The notes below the pieces were generated by a model, which did no database searches, was not told the DNA's origin, and saw only the letters and a program-made list of their open reading frames with translations. From Natrinema pellirubrum DSM 15624 (GTDB lineage Archaea; Halobacteriota; Halobacteria; Halobacteriales; Natrialbaceae), in assembly GCF_000230735.2 (NCBI RefSeq), contig NC_019962.1, forward strand, positions 2,976,001 through 3,040,000: DNA of 64,000 nt, read 5' to 3'. Position 1 is the first letter of the stretch, and each line of letters begins with the position of its first letter. A program made the position numbers and the translations under genes. Shown here piece after piece: positions 50,570 through 59,093 of the stretch.

Positions 50570-52906
50570 ATGGCTGTACTCTGGCTGGACGAGATCAGTG
50601 CCGGCGACCTCGAGAAGGTCGGCGGTAAAGGTGCTTCTCTGGGCGAGTTGACGGGTGCGGGGCTGCCCGTTCCGCCGGGATTCGTCGTAACTGCCGGGAC
50701 CTATCGATCGTTCATCGAAGAGGCCGAGATCGACGAGGAACTGTTCGCGGCCGTCGACGTCGACGTCGACGACTCGAGTGCGCTGGCCGAGGCCGCCGAC
50801 CGCGCACAGGAACTCATTCTCGAGACGCCCTTCCCCGACGAACTTCGCGAGGAGATCCTCGCGAGCTACGCGGAGGTCGGTGACGGCGAAGCGTTCGTCG
50901 CGGTCCGGTCGTCGGCGACGGCCGAGGACCTGCCCGACGCCTCCTTCGCCGGCCAGCAGGAGACGTTCCTCAACGTCACCGAGGAGGACCTGCTCGACCG
51001 GGTTCGGGAGTGTTGGGCGTCGCTCTTTACCCAGCGGGCGATCTACTACCGCCAGGAGCAGGGCTTCGACCACTCGGCGGTCAACATCGCCGTCGTCGTC
51101 CAGCAGATGGTCGACGCCGAGAAGTCCGGCGTGATGTTTACGAGCCACCCCTCGACCGGTGAGCCGACGATGATCATCGAGGCCGCGTGGGGCCTCGGTG
51201 AGGCCGTCGTCTCCGGCGCCGTCTCGCCGGACAACTACGTCGTTGAGCGCGAGGACCGCGACGTCGACGTTACCGTCGCCGAAAAGAAGGTCAAACACGA
51301 GAAAGACGAGGCGACCGGCGAGACCGTCGAGCGCGAGGTGCCACAGGACAAGCGCAACGAACGGGTCCTCGCCGACGACGAGATCGACGCGCTGATGGAT
51401 CTCGGCGAGCGCGTCGAGGACCACTACGGCGAGCCCCAGGACGTCGAGTGGGCCATCGTCGGGGGCGACGTCTACATGCTCCAGTCCCGCCCGATCACGA
51501 CCATCGACGAGAGTTCCAGCAACGGAGCCGACGCGGCCGGCGGCGTCGACGCCGCGGCCGGACTGACCGACGGCAGCGGGAGCGTCCAGAGCGCCGAGGG
51601 CGCGAGTACCGGCGCGGACGCGAGCGGCTCGAACGAGGTGCTGGTCGACGGACTCGGCTCGAGTCCGGGGACGGTCAGCGGGCCCGCGAAGATCGTCACC
51701 AAACTCGACGATCTGGCGAAGGTCGGCGAGGGCGACATCATCGTCACCGAGATGACGATGCCCGACATGGTGCCCGCGATGAAGCGGGCCTCGGGGATCA
51801 TCACCGACGAGGGCGGCATGACCAGCCACGCCGCCATCGTCTCGCGCGAACTGGGCGTACCCGCCATCGTCGGCACGACCAACGCCACGACCATCTTGGA
51901 GGACGGCCAGGTCGTCACCCTCGACGGCGACAAGGGCTCGGTCCTCGAGGGCTCGACGGTCGAACCCGACGAGGAGACCGAACCGGTCGAGGAGGTCCGC
52001 CCGCAGTCGCCGGTCAAGCCGATGACTGCGACCGAGGTGAAGGTCAACGTCTCGATCCCGGAAGCGGCCGAACGCGCGGCCGCGACTGGGGCCGACGGCG
52101 TCGGCCTCCTTCGGACCGAACACATGATCCTCTCGCTGAACCAGACCCCCGAGAAGTTCATCGAGGAAAACGGCACTGACGCCTATACGAAGGAACTCGT
52201 CGACGGGATCCGCGGCGTCGCCGACGAGTTCTATCCCCGTCCCGTCCGCGTGCGCACCCTCGACGCCCCCACCGACGAGTTCCGCCAGCTCGAGGGCGGC
52301 GCCGACGAGCCCGAGGAACACAACCCGATGCTGGGCTACCGGGGCATCCGACGCTCGCTCGATCGCGCCGACGTGTTCGCCCACGAACTCGAGGCGTTCC
52401 GGCGGCTCTACGAGATGGGCTACGACAACGTCGAGATCATGCTGCCGCTGGTCAACGACGCCGAGGACGTCTATCGGGCCAAAGCGTGCATGAAAGAGGC
52501 CGGTATCGACCCCGAGAAACGCAAGTGGGGAGCGATGATCGAGACGCCCGCGGCCGCGCTGTCGGTCGAGGAGTTGGCCGAGGCCGGTATCGACTTCGCC
52601 TCCTTCGGAACGAACGACCTGACCCAGTACACGCTGGCGGTCGACCGGAACAACGAGAACGTCGCCGACCGGTTCGACGAACTCCACCCCGCCGTCTTGC
52701 GCCTGATCGGCGACGTCATCGAGACCTGCCGCGAACACGGCGTCGACACGAGCATCTGCGGGCAGGCCGGCTCCAAGCCCGAGATGGTCACGTTCCTCGC
52801 CAAGGAGGGCATCACGTCGATCTCCGCGAACATCGACGCCGTCCGCGACGTCCAACACGAGGTCAAACGCGTCGAACAGAAGCTCCTGCTCGATTCGGTC
52901 CGCTAA
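50570..52906 (+). CDS. ppsA: phosphoenolpyruvate synthase
   Basis: 778-residue PEP synthase (pyruvate, water dikinase), making PEP from pyruvate and ATP for gluconeogenesis. Domain order: N-terminal ATP-grasp (GKGASLGEL, VRSSATAEDLPDASFAGQQETF, VMFTSHPSTGEP), the swivelling phosphohistidine domain with catalytic His in EGGMTSHAAIVSRELG (about residue 422), and the C-terminal PEP-binding TIM barrel with GVGLLRTEHM, FGTNDLTQYTL and ICGQAGSKPEM. A low-complexity Ser/Gly/Ala linker at about residues 315-355 joins the first two domains, longer than in bacteria. A clean housekeeping gene. Confidence 0.97.
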   Translation: MAVLWLDEISAGDLEKVGGKGASLGELTGAGLPVPPGFVVTAGTYRSFIEEAEIDEELFAAVDVDVDDSSALAEAADRAQELILETPFPDELREEILASYAEVGDGEAFVAVRSSATAEDLPDASFAGQQETFLNVTEEDLLDRVRECWASLFTQRAIYYRQEQGFDHSAVNIAVVVQQMVDAEKSGVMFTSHPSTGEPTMIIEAAWGLGEAVVSGAVSPDNYVVEREDRDVDVTVAEKKVKHEKDEATGETVEREVPQDKRNERVLADDEIDALMDLGERVEDHYGEPQDVEWAIVGGDVYMLQSRPITTIDESSSNGADAAGGVDAAAGLTDGSGSVQSAEGASTGADASGSNEVLVDGLGSSPGTVSGPAKIVTKLDDLAKVGEGDIIVTEMTMPDMVPAMKRASGIITDEGGMTSHAAIVSRELGVPAIVGTTNATTILEDGQVVTLDGDKGSVLEGSTVEPDEETEPVEEVRPQSPVKPMTATEVKVNVSIPEAAERAAATGADGVGLLRTEHMILSLNQTPEKFIEENGTDAYTKELVDGIRGVADEFYPRPVRVRTLDAPTDEFRQLEGGADEPEEHNPMLGYRGIRRSLDRADVFAHELEAFRRLYEMGYDNVEIMLPLVNDAEDVYRAKACMKEAGIDPEKRKWGAMIETPAAALSVEELAEAGIDFASFGTNDLTQYTLAVDRNNENVADRFDELHPAVLRLIGDVIETCREHGVDTSICGQAGSKPEMVTFLAKEGITSISANIDAVRDVQHEVKRVEQKLLLDSVR

Positions 52907-53161
52907 CGGCTGCGATCAGTTGCGGTTTTTCGCCTCGGTCGCCCGCACCTCGAGTAGTCTCCAGTAGCTCCGTCGCAGTCCCCGACGGCCGCGGTCACCA
53001 CGGGTACGTCTGCCCCGCGATGACGAGAAACTCGAGGCCGACGCCGGGGGCCGCGACCGCGATCGCCGGGCCGAGCCAGCTCGGGGGCCAGTGGGGTGGC
53101 CGGCGACCGATAGCCTGTGGCCGGGGAAAGGCCCATGCCGACGGCCGCCCTCCGTTCGAGC

Positions 53162-53788
53162 ATGAGCGATCGCTCGGACGAGGTGACCGAGAGTCGGGAC
53201 CCCGCCGCCACCGACGACCTCCTCGAGGAGACGGACCGACTGCTCTCGGACTCGGGCGCGGACGTCGGCGACGTGGGGACGGCAGCCGACGCCGCCGGGA
53301 GCGAGCCGGCAGCCCCGATCGACGACCCGCTGGGTGACTCGTCGCTCGGTCCCAGCACCGGGACCGACCGCGACGCCGAACAGGCGGCCGACGACGGCGA
53401 CGACTCGCGGTCGTGGCTCGCGCCGATCACGTCGCGGCTTTCGCTGAGCCGATACTTTTCACCGAAGGAGTACCTCGCACTCGTCGCATTGCTGGGGGTC
53501 GGTCTGGTGGGCGGTTCGACCGTGCTGCCCGTCGCCGGCCGACTGATCGGGATGTTCGGCGTCGCCTTCCTCGTCGGCCTCGTCGCGTCGAAGCGGCGCT
53601 ATCTCGAGGTGGGAATCGCCGGTGTCTCGGTCGGGGGTATCGCCGCGGTGTTGAACAACGCCGTTCTCGCGGCGGTCGGCTCGGGCCAGTCACTGGTCGC
53701 CGTCGGCGCGAGCGTCGGGCTGCTTGCGGCCGTCGTGGGCTACTACTTCGGTCGCGACCTGCGCGACGGACTCGCGCGGGACGTCTAA
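53162..53788 (+). CDS. membrane protein of unknown function with acidic N-terminal region
   Basis: 208 residues from ATG 53162. The first about 95 residues are acidic and low in complexity, probably cytoplasmic and disordered. After SLSRYFSPKEYLALVALLGVG come four hydrophobic segments in the last 110 residues. Not assigned to a family from memory. Its stop overlaps the convergent ArsR-type regulator stop by 4 bp (53785-53788). The 255-bp gap after ppsA shows no other gene. Confidence 0.65.
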   Translation: MSDRSDEVTESRDPAATDDLLEETDRLLSDSGADVGDVGTAADAAGSEPAAPIDDPLGDSSLGPSTGTDRDAEQAADDGDDSRSWLAPITSRLSLSRYFSPKEYLALVALLGVGLVGGSTVLPVAGRLIGMFGVAFLVGLVASKRRYLEVGIAGVSVGGIAAVLNNAVLAAVGSGQSLVAVGASVGLLAAVVGYYFGRDLRDGLARDV

Positions 53789-54444
53789 CTGTTGGTCGTC
53801 AGCTCCCAGCCGCGTTCGGTCCGCCGAACCACGCCGTTGTCGGCCATCACCTCGAGGAGTTCGGCGACGACCTCCCGCGGGGCGTCGATGTCGTCGCTGA
53901 GTTCGCCGACTGACTTGGGTTCGGTCCGGATACTCGCGAGCAGGTCGGCGTAGATCCGACTCTCCGGGCCGGCTCCGACGGTTTCCGAGACGCGGTCGAG
54001 GACCTCACAGAGTTGGCCCTGTACCCAGCGCTGGGCCAACGACAGTTCGTTCTCCAGTTGTTCGAGGTCCTCCAACGTCGCGAGCAGGTCGCCGAGGTCG
54101 TCCGTGTCGTCCCAGGAGACGTCCGTCGAGAGGTGTCGACAGGTAGTGATATCGAAGCTACTGTTGGCCGGATACGCGCTCTTGCTGGCGAAGCCGTACG
54201 GGGAGACGTTTACTTCCAGTCGGACGTTCCGAGCGATATGAAAGTACTTTCGCCGCTGGTCGTCGACCCGGCTCTCGACTAACCCCGCTTCCTCGAGTTT
54301 CCGTAGGTGTTCGATGACCGCCTTGGGACTTACGCCGATGTACTCCGAAATCTCGGTCACGTAACACGGTTTGCGGGCGAGCAACCGAAGGATCCGTCTC
54401 CGGTTTTCGTTCCCGAGTAAGTCCAACAACGCGGCGGAATCCAT
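53785..54444 (-). CDS. ArsR-type winged helix transcriptional regulator
   Basis: 219 residues from ATG 54444. The first 75 residues are a winged helix: SAALLDLLGNENRRRILRLLARKPCYVTEISEYIGVSPKAVIEHLRKLEEAGLVE, then the wing RKYFHIARNVRLEVNVSPYGF. A C-terminal region ends in a second possible HTH (LLASIRTEPKSVGELSDDIDAPREVVAELLEVMADNGVVRR). No metal-binding cysteines typical of ArsR sensors are seen (only scattered Cys). A TATA-like TTTTC precedes the ATG by about 28 bp. Upstream on the same strand is a secreted protein gene that may be a target. Confidence 0.85.
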   Translation of the reverse strand: MDSAALLDLLGNENRRRILRLLARKPCYVTEISEYIGVSPKAVIEHLRKLEEAGLVESRVDDQRRKYFHIARNVRLEVNVSPYGFASKSAYPANSSFDITTCRHLSTDVSWDDTDDLGDLLATLEDLEQLENELSLAQRWVQGQLCEVLDRVSETVGAGPESRIYADLLASIRTEPKSVGELSDDIDAPREVVAELLEVMADNGVVRRTERGWELTTNS

Positions 54445-54529
54445 CGAGCGAGGGTAAGTGGTCACCGCTGAAAAGCGTGTCTGCTTGCCGGATCCGCGAC
54501 GGCGAGCGGCTCAGGCGGAGCGACGACGC

Positions 54530-55342
54530 TCAGTCGTCGGAATCCGTCGACTTCGAACCGCTTGCGGACTCGCCGTTGGCTCCCTTGTCGGGAGTCTGCC
54601 CCGAACCGGACGCCGGTGGGGTCGTTTCGGATTGTCCACCGCCGTCGCCGTTCCCGGCGGACTGACCGCCGGACCCGTTCGCAGTCGCGTTCCCGGCGGA
54701 GCCGGCGTTATTTGGTCCGTTTCCCGGTGACTCTTTGCCCGGGTCGGCCGCCGGACCGTTCGAACCGCCGCGATCGCCCGGCGGGCCACCGCCGTTGGCT
54801 AGCCCGCGAGCGACGCCGCGGACGCCGGGCCCACCGCGTTCCACCGCGCTCTGTCGAGCCGCAGAAGCGTTTCCGCGGAGGTCAGCGAGGCGGTCCGCCG
54901 CGACGCCAGCCTCGGTGGCGTGGCGTTCGGTCCGTTCGATCGACCGCTCGAGGCTGGCGAGTTCGACCGTCAGCTTCGCCATCCGGGACCGATAGGCACC
55001 CTTCGTGATGGTGCCGTTCTCGTAGTCGGCCTCGAGGCGATCGCGTTCGGCCTCGAGGTCGGCCAACCGCGACTCGAGATCGGCCGTCCGGTCGGTAAGC
55101 AACCGGCTCTCGTTGGCCGTGTTCTCGAGGGCGGCTTCGAACTGCTCGGAATCGACTGTGCTTTCCGTATCGGCCGCGCTCGCCTGCAGAAGCGTTCCAA
55201 CGGAGGCGTTCCCCGATACTGACTCGTTCTGGCCAGCGGCGGGCTCGGCGAACGGACTCACGACGGCACCGCTCGCAAGCGGCGCGACCGTGAGGCCGAC
55301 TGCGAGGGCCACCAGGAGGGCGACCGACCGAGTGGTTGTCAT
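54530..55342 (-). CDS. secreted coiled-coil protein with Gly/Asn-rich tail (DUF7096-like)
   Basis: 270 residues from ATG 55342. Sec-type signal peptide (TTTRSVALLVALAVGLTVAPLASGA), a coiled coil at about residues 65-150 (LESRLADLEAERDRLEADYENG and LTVELASLERSIERTERHA), then an 85-residue tail of Gly, Asn, Ser, Pro repeats (GNGPNNAGSAGNATANGSGG). The pattern fits a surface-exposed haloarchaeal protein family I associate with DUF7096. Function unknown; the flexible tail suggests passage through or along the S-layer. TATA-like element 28 bp upstream. Confidence 0.72.
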   Translation of the reverse strand: MTTTRSVALLVALAVGLTVAPLASGAVVSPFAEPAAGQNESVSGNASVGTLLQASAADTESTVDSEQFEAALENTANESRLLTDRTADLESRLADLEAERDRLEADYENGTITKGAYRSRMAKLTVELASLERSIERTERHATEAGVAADRLADLRGNASAARQSAVERGGPGVRGVARGLANGGGPPGDRGGSNGPAADPGKESPGNGPNNAGSAGNATANGSGGQSAGNGDGGGQSETTPPASGSGQTPDKGANGESASGSKSTDSDD

Positions 55343-55364
55343 CGTGTGTGTTGTCTGCGGGAAC

Positions 55365-55375
55365 ATAGTAAAAAG
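55365..55375 (-). promoter_or_regulatory. candidate TATA box for the secreted coiled-coil protein gene
   Basis: Minus-strand CTTTTTACTAT about 28 bp upstream of ATG 55342. Confidence 0.45.
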
Positions 55376-55661
55376 ACGGACCTTCGTTCGGACCGTTTAA
55401 TCGATCTCATCGTCGGTCGAGGTACCGTTTGAGCGTTCAAGGCGGGCGGAGTTGTCGTCGTCTCCGGTCGACCGTCGCCGACAATCGGGCCTCGCGAACG
55501 GTTCGGTCACCAACCGTTCGAACCGTTTCACGGGCCGCGGAACCGTCGGCGGTACGTCGACGTTCCCTACCGGACCGCCGAGCGGCCGCGACCCGGAACC
55601 GCATCACGCCTCACCGACGGATCGATCTGTTAGCGCGTCGATTTAAACCTGTCCGAAAAGG

Positions 55662-55670
55662 GTTATATCG
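55662..55670 (+). promoter_or_regulatory. candidate TATA box for the DUF5802-like gene
   Basis: GTTATATCG about 29 bp upstream of ATG 55695; leaderless spacing. Confidence 0.5.
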
Positions 55671-55694
55671 GTGCGTCCCCTGTCACCAAACATC

Positions 55695-56078
55695 ATGTTC
55701 GAGGTGTTCTCGCGGAGCTACTATCTCGGACGACTCTACGTGACTCCCACGGAGGGCGATCACGCACTCATGCACAGCGAGCAACACGAGCGGCTCAACG
55801 AGGAGGTCTACGCCAGCGGCGACGGCCTCGAGCGGCTCGATACCCCGCTCGTAATGAAACTCGAGTCGCGACACTTCGCGGTCCACGGGGGCGAGAACGT
55901 CCCGACGAACACGCTCGCGCTCCCCGAGTCGATGCTCGAGGGGACCGATATCAGGAACCCGCCGTCGCTCCGGGAGGTGTTTCTCGCCCGGCGCGACTGC
56001 GCCCGTCGGTTGCTCGAGTTCGCCGGCGGCTGGCAACCCGACCCGGCCGGCACGGACCTGTCCAACGCCGGAACCTAG
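55695..56078 (+). CDS. DUF5802-like haloarchaeal protein
   Basis: 127 residues from ATG 55695: MFEVFSRSYYLGRLYVTPTE, then HEQLNEE-like helical segment (EQHERLNEEVY) and a strand LVMKLESRHFAVHG. Resembles the short haloarchaeal family DUF5802 (recalled, not searched). No catalytic motif. Soluble, acidic. Lies 29 bp upstream of the Vms1-like gene on the same strand, so the two may be co-transcribed. Confidence 0.7.
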   Translation: MFEVFSRSYYLGRLYVTPTEGDHALMHSEQHERLNEEVYASGDGLERLDTPLVMKLESRHFAVHGGENVPTNTLALPESMLEGTDIRNPPSLREVFLARRDCARRLLEFAGGWQPDPAGTDLSNAGT

Positions 56079-56107
56079 AAGTAGGCTCGCTTCCCGTTTT
56101 CCGCCGA

Positions 56108-57028
56108 ATGATCGACGAGTTGCTCGGCCGTGCGTCGCTCAAAGAGCGCATCGAGGACCTCGAGGACGAAAACGAGCGGTTACGCGAGCGCTACGAGGCC
56201 GAGTCCGACCGCCGGGCCGAGGCGGCCACGGCGAGACAGGAGGCCGAACAGCGGGTCAACCGTCTCGAGGACCGGATCGCCCAACTCGAGGGCGAACTCG
56301 AGCAGGTCGACGACGCCGACGACGGCGTCGCCGTCCGTCGCCGGATACAGGTCCGGGGACGACGTCTCGAGGCGATCCTCGACCGACTGGACTCGTTCCG
56401 GACGGGGCCGGAGGGCGCGTTGACCGTCGCGGTCGATGAGGCGGGGCTACCCGAATCGGTCCGGTCGACTCTCGAGGAACCGCTCGGCGACCGGGTCGCA
56501 CTGCTCGAGGACGCCGCGCCGTGTCTGTGCTGTGTCGACGACGCCGGCCTGATCGCGGTGGCTCTGTCGCCGCCGATCGAGCCGACGCTCGAGCCGACGT
56601 GGGACGACGGGTTCGCCATCGACCGCGGGACCTTCCTGCCGACCGGCCGCCACGCCCTCGCGCTGGTCCGGACGGACCTGTTCGCGCTCGGGGTGTACGA
56701 CGGCGACGAGCGGGTCGACTACCGCGGGTTCGAAAGCGACGTCAAGGGCAGCCACTCGAAGGGCGGGTTCTCACAGGCCCGGTTCGAACGGATCCGTGAC
56801 GAACAGATCGACGACCACCTCGAGCGCTGTCGCGAGGCCGTCGCGACACGCCGTGGCGACGTGGATCGACTGTTCGTCGTCGGCCAGCGCGGCGTCGTCG
56901 ACACGCTCGTCGCTGAAGCCGGCCTCGAGCCGGCGGGAACCGCCGCGGTCGACGCGACCGGGGATCCCGAATCCGCGCTCGAGGACGCCGTTCGGTCGTT
57001 CTGGACGACGGAACTGCGAGTCCTCTAG
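56108..57028 (+). CDS. Vms1/ANKZF1-type (VLRF1 domain) peptidyl-tRNA hydrolase
   Basis: 306 residues. Residues 1-80 form a coiled coil (LKERIEDLEDENERLRERYEAE...). Residues about 125-265 are the VLRF1 release-factor-like domain: TLVRTDLFALGVYDGD-type strand (ALVRTDLFALGVYDG) followed by the catalytic loop KGSHSKGGFSQARFERIRDEQ, where the Gln after GFS corresponds to the GGQ-like catalytic Gln of Vms1/eRF1. The C-terminus carries an eRF1-domain-like LFVVGQRG. In eukaryotes this enzyme releases stalled nascent chains in ribosome quality control; a related role here is inferred. Confidence 0.85.
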   Translation: MIDELLGRASLKERIEDLEDENERLRERYEAESDRRAEAATARQEAEQRVNRLEDRIAQLEGELEQVDDADDGVAVRRRIQVRGRRLEAILDRLDSFRTGPEGALTVAVDEAGLPESVRSTLEEPLGDRVALLEDAAPCLCCVDDAGLIAVALSPPIEPTLEPTWDDGFAIDRGTFLPTGRHALALVRTDLFALGVYDGDERVDYRGFESDVKGSHSKGGFSQARFERIRDEQIDDHLERCREAVATRRGDVDRLFVVGQRGVVDTLVAEAGLEPAGTAAVDATGDPESALEDAVRSFWTTELRVL

Positions 57029-57079
57029 TAGCCGCCGTCCTGCGGGGTACCGGAAACCGGTGACAATAGTACGTCTGTG

Positions 57080-57265
57080 TCAGTAGCCGCCGCCGTCCTC
57101 GAAGCAGCGGCCACAGCGGTTCGCGTCGTCGGCCTGTTCGACGGGGATCAGTCGGAGATCCTCGTGGGCGACGTGGGCGGTCGCGCCACAAGTCGTCTGA
57201 AAGTCCGAACGACCGTGTTCGTGCTTGTGGATCTTGTTCGTCGTCTCGTTGAGGACACCATTCAT
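57080..57265 (-). CDS. tiny zinc-finger protein
   Basis: 61 residues, MNGVLNETTNKIHKHEHGRS start (ATG 57265). Cys/His content (TTCGATAH, then ANRCGRCFEDGG) suggests one treble or ribbon-type zinc site, as in the many small CxxC zinc-finger proteins of haloarchaea. A TATA-like CATAAGTC at 57291-57298 (minus strand) lies about 28 bp upstream, supporting the gene and its start. The frame extends five codons upstream (57280) but those residues look untranslated. Function unknown. Confidence 0.7.
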   Translation of the reverse strand: MNGVLNETTNKIHKHEHGRSDFQTTCGATAHVAHEDLRLIPVEQADDANRCGRCFEDGGGY

Positions 57266-57290
57266 GACACATGGTGCCACGCCCCACAGG

Positions 57291-57298
57291 CATAAGTC
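57291..57298 (-). promoter_or_regulatory. candidate TATA box for the tiny zinc-finger gene
   Basis: Minus-strand GACTTATG about 28 bp upstream of ATG 57265; leaderless spacing. Confidence 0.45.
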
Positions 57299-57444
57299 TA
57301 CCGACCGTTGCCGATCGGTCGATCGGTCCGGGAACCGAAACGGTCAGTCCGTGAACGGGACCGTGACCGAAAGAACGGCTTACGGGGGCGGCCGCCGGAC
57401 CGCTCCGAGACGGTTCGGATTCGAAGCTGTCGTCCCAGTCGGGA

Positions 57445-57564
57445 ATGTCCGACTTCGAAACCGTCACGTGTGAGCAGTGTCGTGGCGATTTCAAGGCGTA
57501 TCCGGACTTCAACGCGGCCGAACGCGGGTTCTGCAGTCCGGCCTGTGCGCTCGAGACGAACTGA
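57445..57564 (+). CDS. tiny CxxC zinc-ribbon protein (39 aa)
   Basis: Translation from ATG 57445 gives a 39-residue protein MSDFETVTCEQCRGDFKAYP... ending CSPACALETN. Two Cys pairs (CEQC and CSPAC) separated by about 17 residues form a classical zinc ribbon or knuckle, comparable to the zinc finger at the C-terminus of YHS/TRASH-like or MYND-small proteins. It ends with TGA 57562-57564 and converges with the MFS gene. Such very short Zn proteins are abundant and conserved in haloarchaea. Base composition and codon use match real genes. Confidence 0.75.
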   Translation: MSDFETVTCEQCRGDFKAYPDFNAAERGFCSPACALETN

Positions 57565-57627
57565 CCCCGATCCGGCTCGTTCTGTCGGAACACCTGTGGC
57601 GAGGAGCCGCGCCCGTCCCCGCGGCCC

Positions 57628-58986
57628 TCAGTCGGTCGGCGGCTCCTCGACGGTACCGGCCGGGACGGAATCGGGAACCGACGCGGCCGACGCCGCTTTC
57701 CCGTCGCCACTCGAGAGCGCTACGAGCGCGGCGACGAGGACCGCCCCGACGAGGACGAGCCCGCCGGCGACGGCGAACGCCACCGCGTAGCTCGCGGTCG
57801 CGGCCCAACCCCCGAGGACGCCGCCGATACCGCCCCCGATCGCGCCCAGTGCGACGTACGCGCCCAGCAGTTCACCGCGAGCGGCCGGCGGGGCAAGGCG
57901 GGTGACGATCGCCGTCCCGACGACAGCGATCCCGGCCCACGTGATGCCGATGCCGCCGAGGAGGAGACCGGCAGTTCCGAACGCCGCCGTTCCCAGTCCC
58001 GCCACGGCGAGGACCGCTGGGAAGAGGACCGCTCTGACGGCGAGCGTCCCGGACTGCAGGATCCGGTCGTCGACCCGCGCCGAGAGTCGCCCGGCAGCGC
58101 CGTAACAGGCCGCCGAGCCGAGGCTCGAGGCGAGATAGCACGCGAAGACCCGCCCCGAATCGAAGCCGAGATCGGTCAGGAACAGCGGGAGCGGGGCCCA
58201 GAAGGCCGCCGACCCGGTGAAAAAGAAGAGGCCGGCGACGAAGTAGGTCGTCAGCGCGGGGTCGAACCGGGTCGCGAGTCGTCGTGGGTCGATCCCCCGA
58301 GTCGTCCAGTAGAGTCGGGCCGGCGAGAGGGCGAACGTCGCACCCTTGACGCCGCGACTCGAGGTCGCGAGGAGTCGCCCGATTCGGCGGGCGGCGCGAT
58401 CGCCCGTGACGTGGGCCGACGGTGCGGGCCGCGGGAGGGTCCGCGCCGCGAGGATCGCACTCACCGCGGCACAGGCCGCGAGCAACCAGAACAGCGCCCG
58501 CGTCACCGCGCCGGCCGCGAGCAATCGGCTCCCGACGACCGGCCAGACCGTTCCGAGGACGAGTCCGCCGGCCCACCCGTAGCCCTGATACGAGTTCACC
58601 AGTCCGATGCGCTCGCTCCAGGCGGACTCGGGTGCGTCATCGACGACGAGCATGGTCAGGACCGGCCCGATCGAGGAGACGAGCAGCCAGAGGACCGCGT
58701 TCGCCGCGATAACGGCGGTGATCGAGCGCAGGAACGGGATCGCGGCCAGCGAGCCCGCGACGCCGGCCAGCGTCGCGAGGACCAGCAACCGGCGGCGGTC
58801 GACCCGGTCCGCGGCGCGCCCGAACGCGATCGCGCCGGGGGCACCGACGGCCGCGGCCGTCGCGGCCAGCAGTCCCAACTGGACCGGCGACGCGCCGAGT
58901 TGCACGATGTAGAGCGGTATCAGCAGGGACGCGCCACCGAACGCGACCGAACCCAGACCCCAGGCCACGAGCCAGCGATCCGACAT
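57628..58986 (-). CDS. MFS transporter
   Basis: 452 residues with about 12 hydrophobic helices and the MFS loop signature GRAADRVDRRRLLVLATLAG between helices 2 and 3 (G-x-x-x-D-R-x-x-R-R). A central cytoplasmic loop of about 60 residues and the repeat of the pattern in the second half (GRLSARVDDRILQSG) fit the 6+6 layout. The substrate is unknown. The gene is divergent from dgcN (107 bp apart); it could export or import a compound tied to D-glutamate metabolism, but this is only positional. Confidence 0.85.
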   Translation of the reverse strand: MSDRWLVAWGLGSVAFGGASLLIPLYIVQLGASPVQLGLLAATAAAVGAPGAIAFGRAADRVDRRRLLVLATLAGVAGSLAAIPFLRSITAVIAANAVLWLLVSSIGPVLTMLVVDDAPESAWSERIGLVNSYQGYGWAGGLVLGTVWPVVGSRLLAAGAVTRALFWLLAACAAVSAILAARTLPRPAPSAHVTGDRAARRIGRLLATSSRGVKGATFALSPARLYWTTRGIDPRRLATRFDPALTTYFVAGLFFFTGSAAFWAPLPLFLTDLGFDSGRVFACYLASSLGSAACYGAAGRLSARVDDRILQSGTLAVRAVLFPAVLAVAGLGTAAFGTAGLLLGGIGITWAGIAVVGTAIVTRLAPPAARGELLGAYVALGAIGGGIGGVLGGWAATASYAVAFAVAGGLVLVGAVLVAALVALSSGDGKAASAASVPDSVPAGTVEEPPTD

Positions 58987-59064
58987 TACGCACCGCTTAC
59001 TCGCGACCAGCTAAGGCCTGGCGATTCCCCGGCCGGCTCCGACTTCCGGACAGCGACCGCACCA

Positions 59065-59072
59065 CTTTAATC
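59065..59072 (+). promoter_or_regulatory. candidate TATA box for dgcN-dgcA
   Basis: CTTTAATC about 26 bp upstream of ATG 59094; leaderless spacing. Confidence 0.5.
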
Positions 59073-59093
59073 ACCACCCGTCTAGGTCCCGAT

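Larger units (their letters stand above)
55343..55694. other. divergent spacer between two promoters
   Basis: 352 bp without a convincing gene. It holds a TATA-like element for the secreted protein at 55365-55375 (minus) and GGTTATATCGG at 55661-55671 for the DUF5802-like gene. The open frames in it are basic, serine/arginine-rich and lack features of real proteins. Confidence 0.4.

Noticed and set aside
50564..52858. 764-codon minus-strand open frame across ppsA
   Set aside because: Pure shadow of the ppsA coding frame created by GC-rich codon bias; composition is low-information and no motif is seen.
55429..55743. 104-codon plus-strand frame before the DUF5802-like gene
   Set aside because: Arg-rich antisense-type composition and overlaps the TATA box and start of the real gene.
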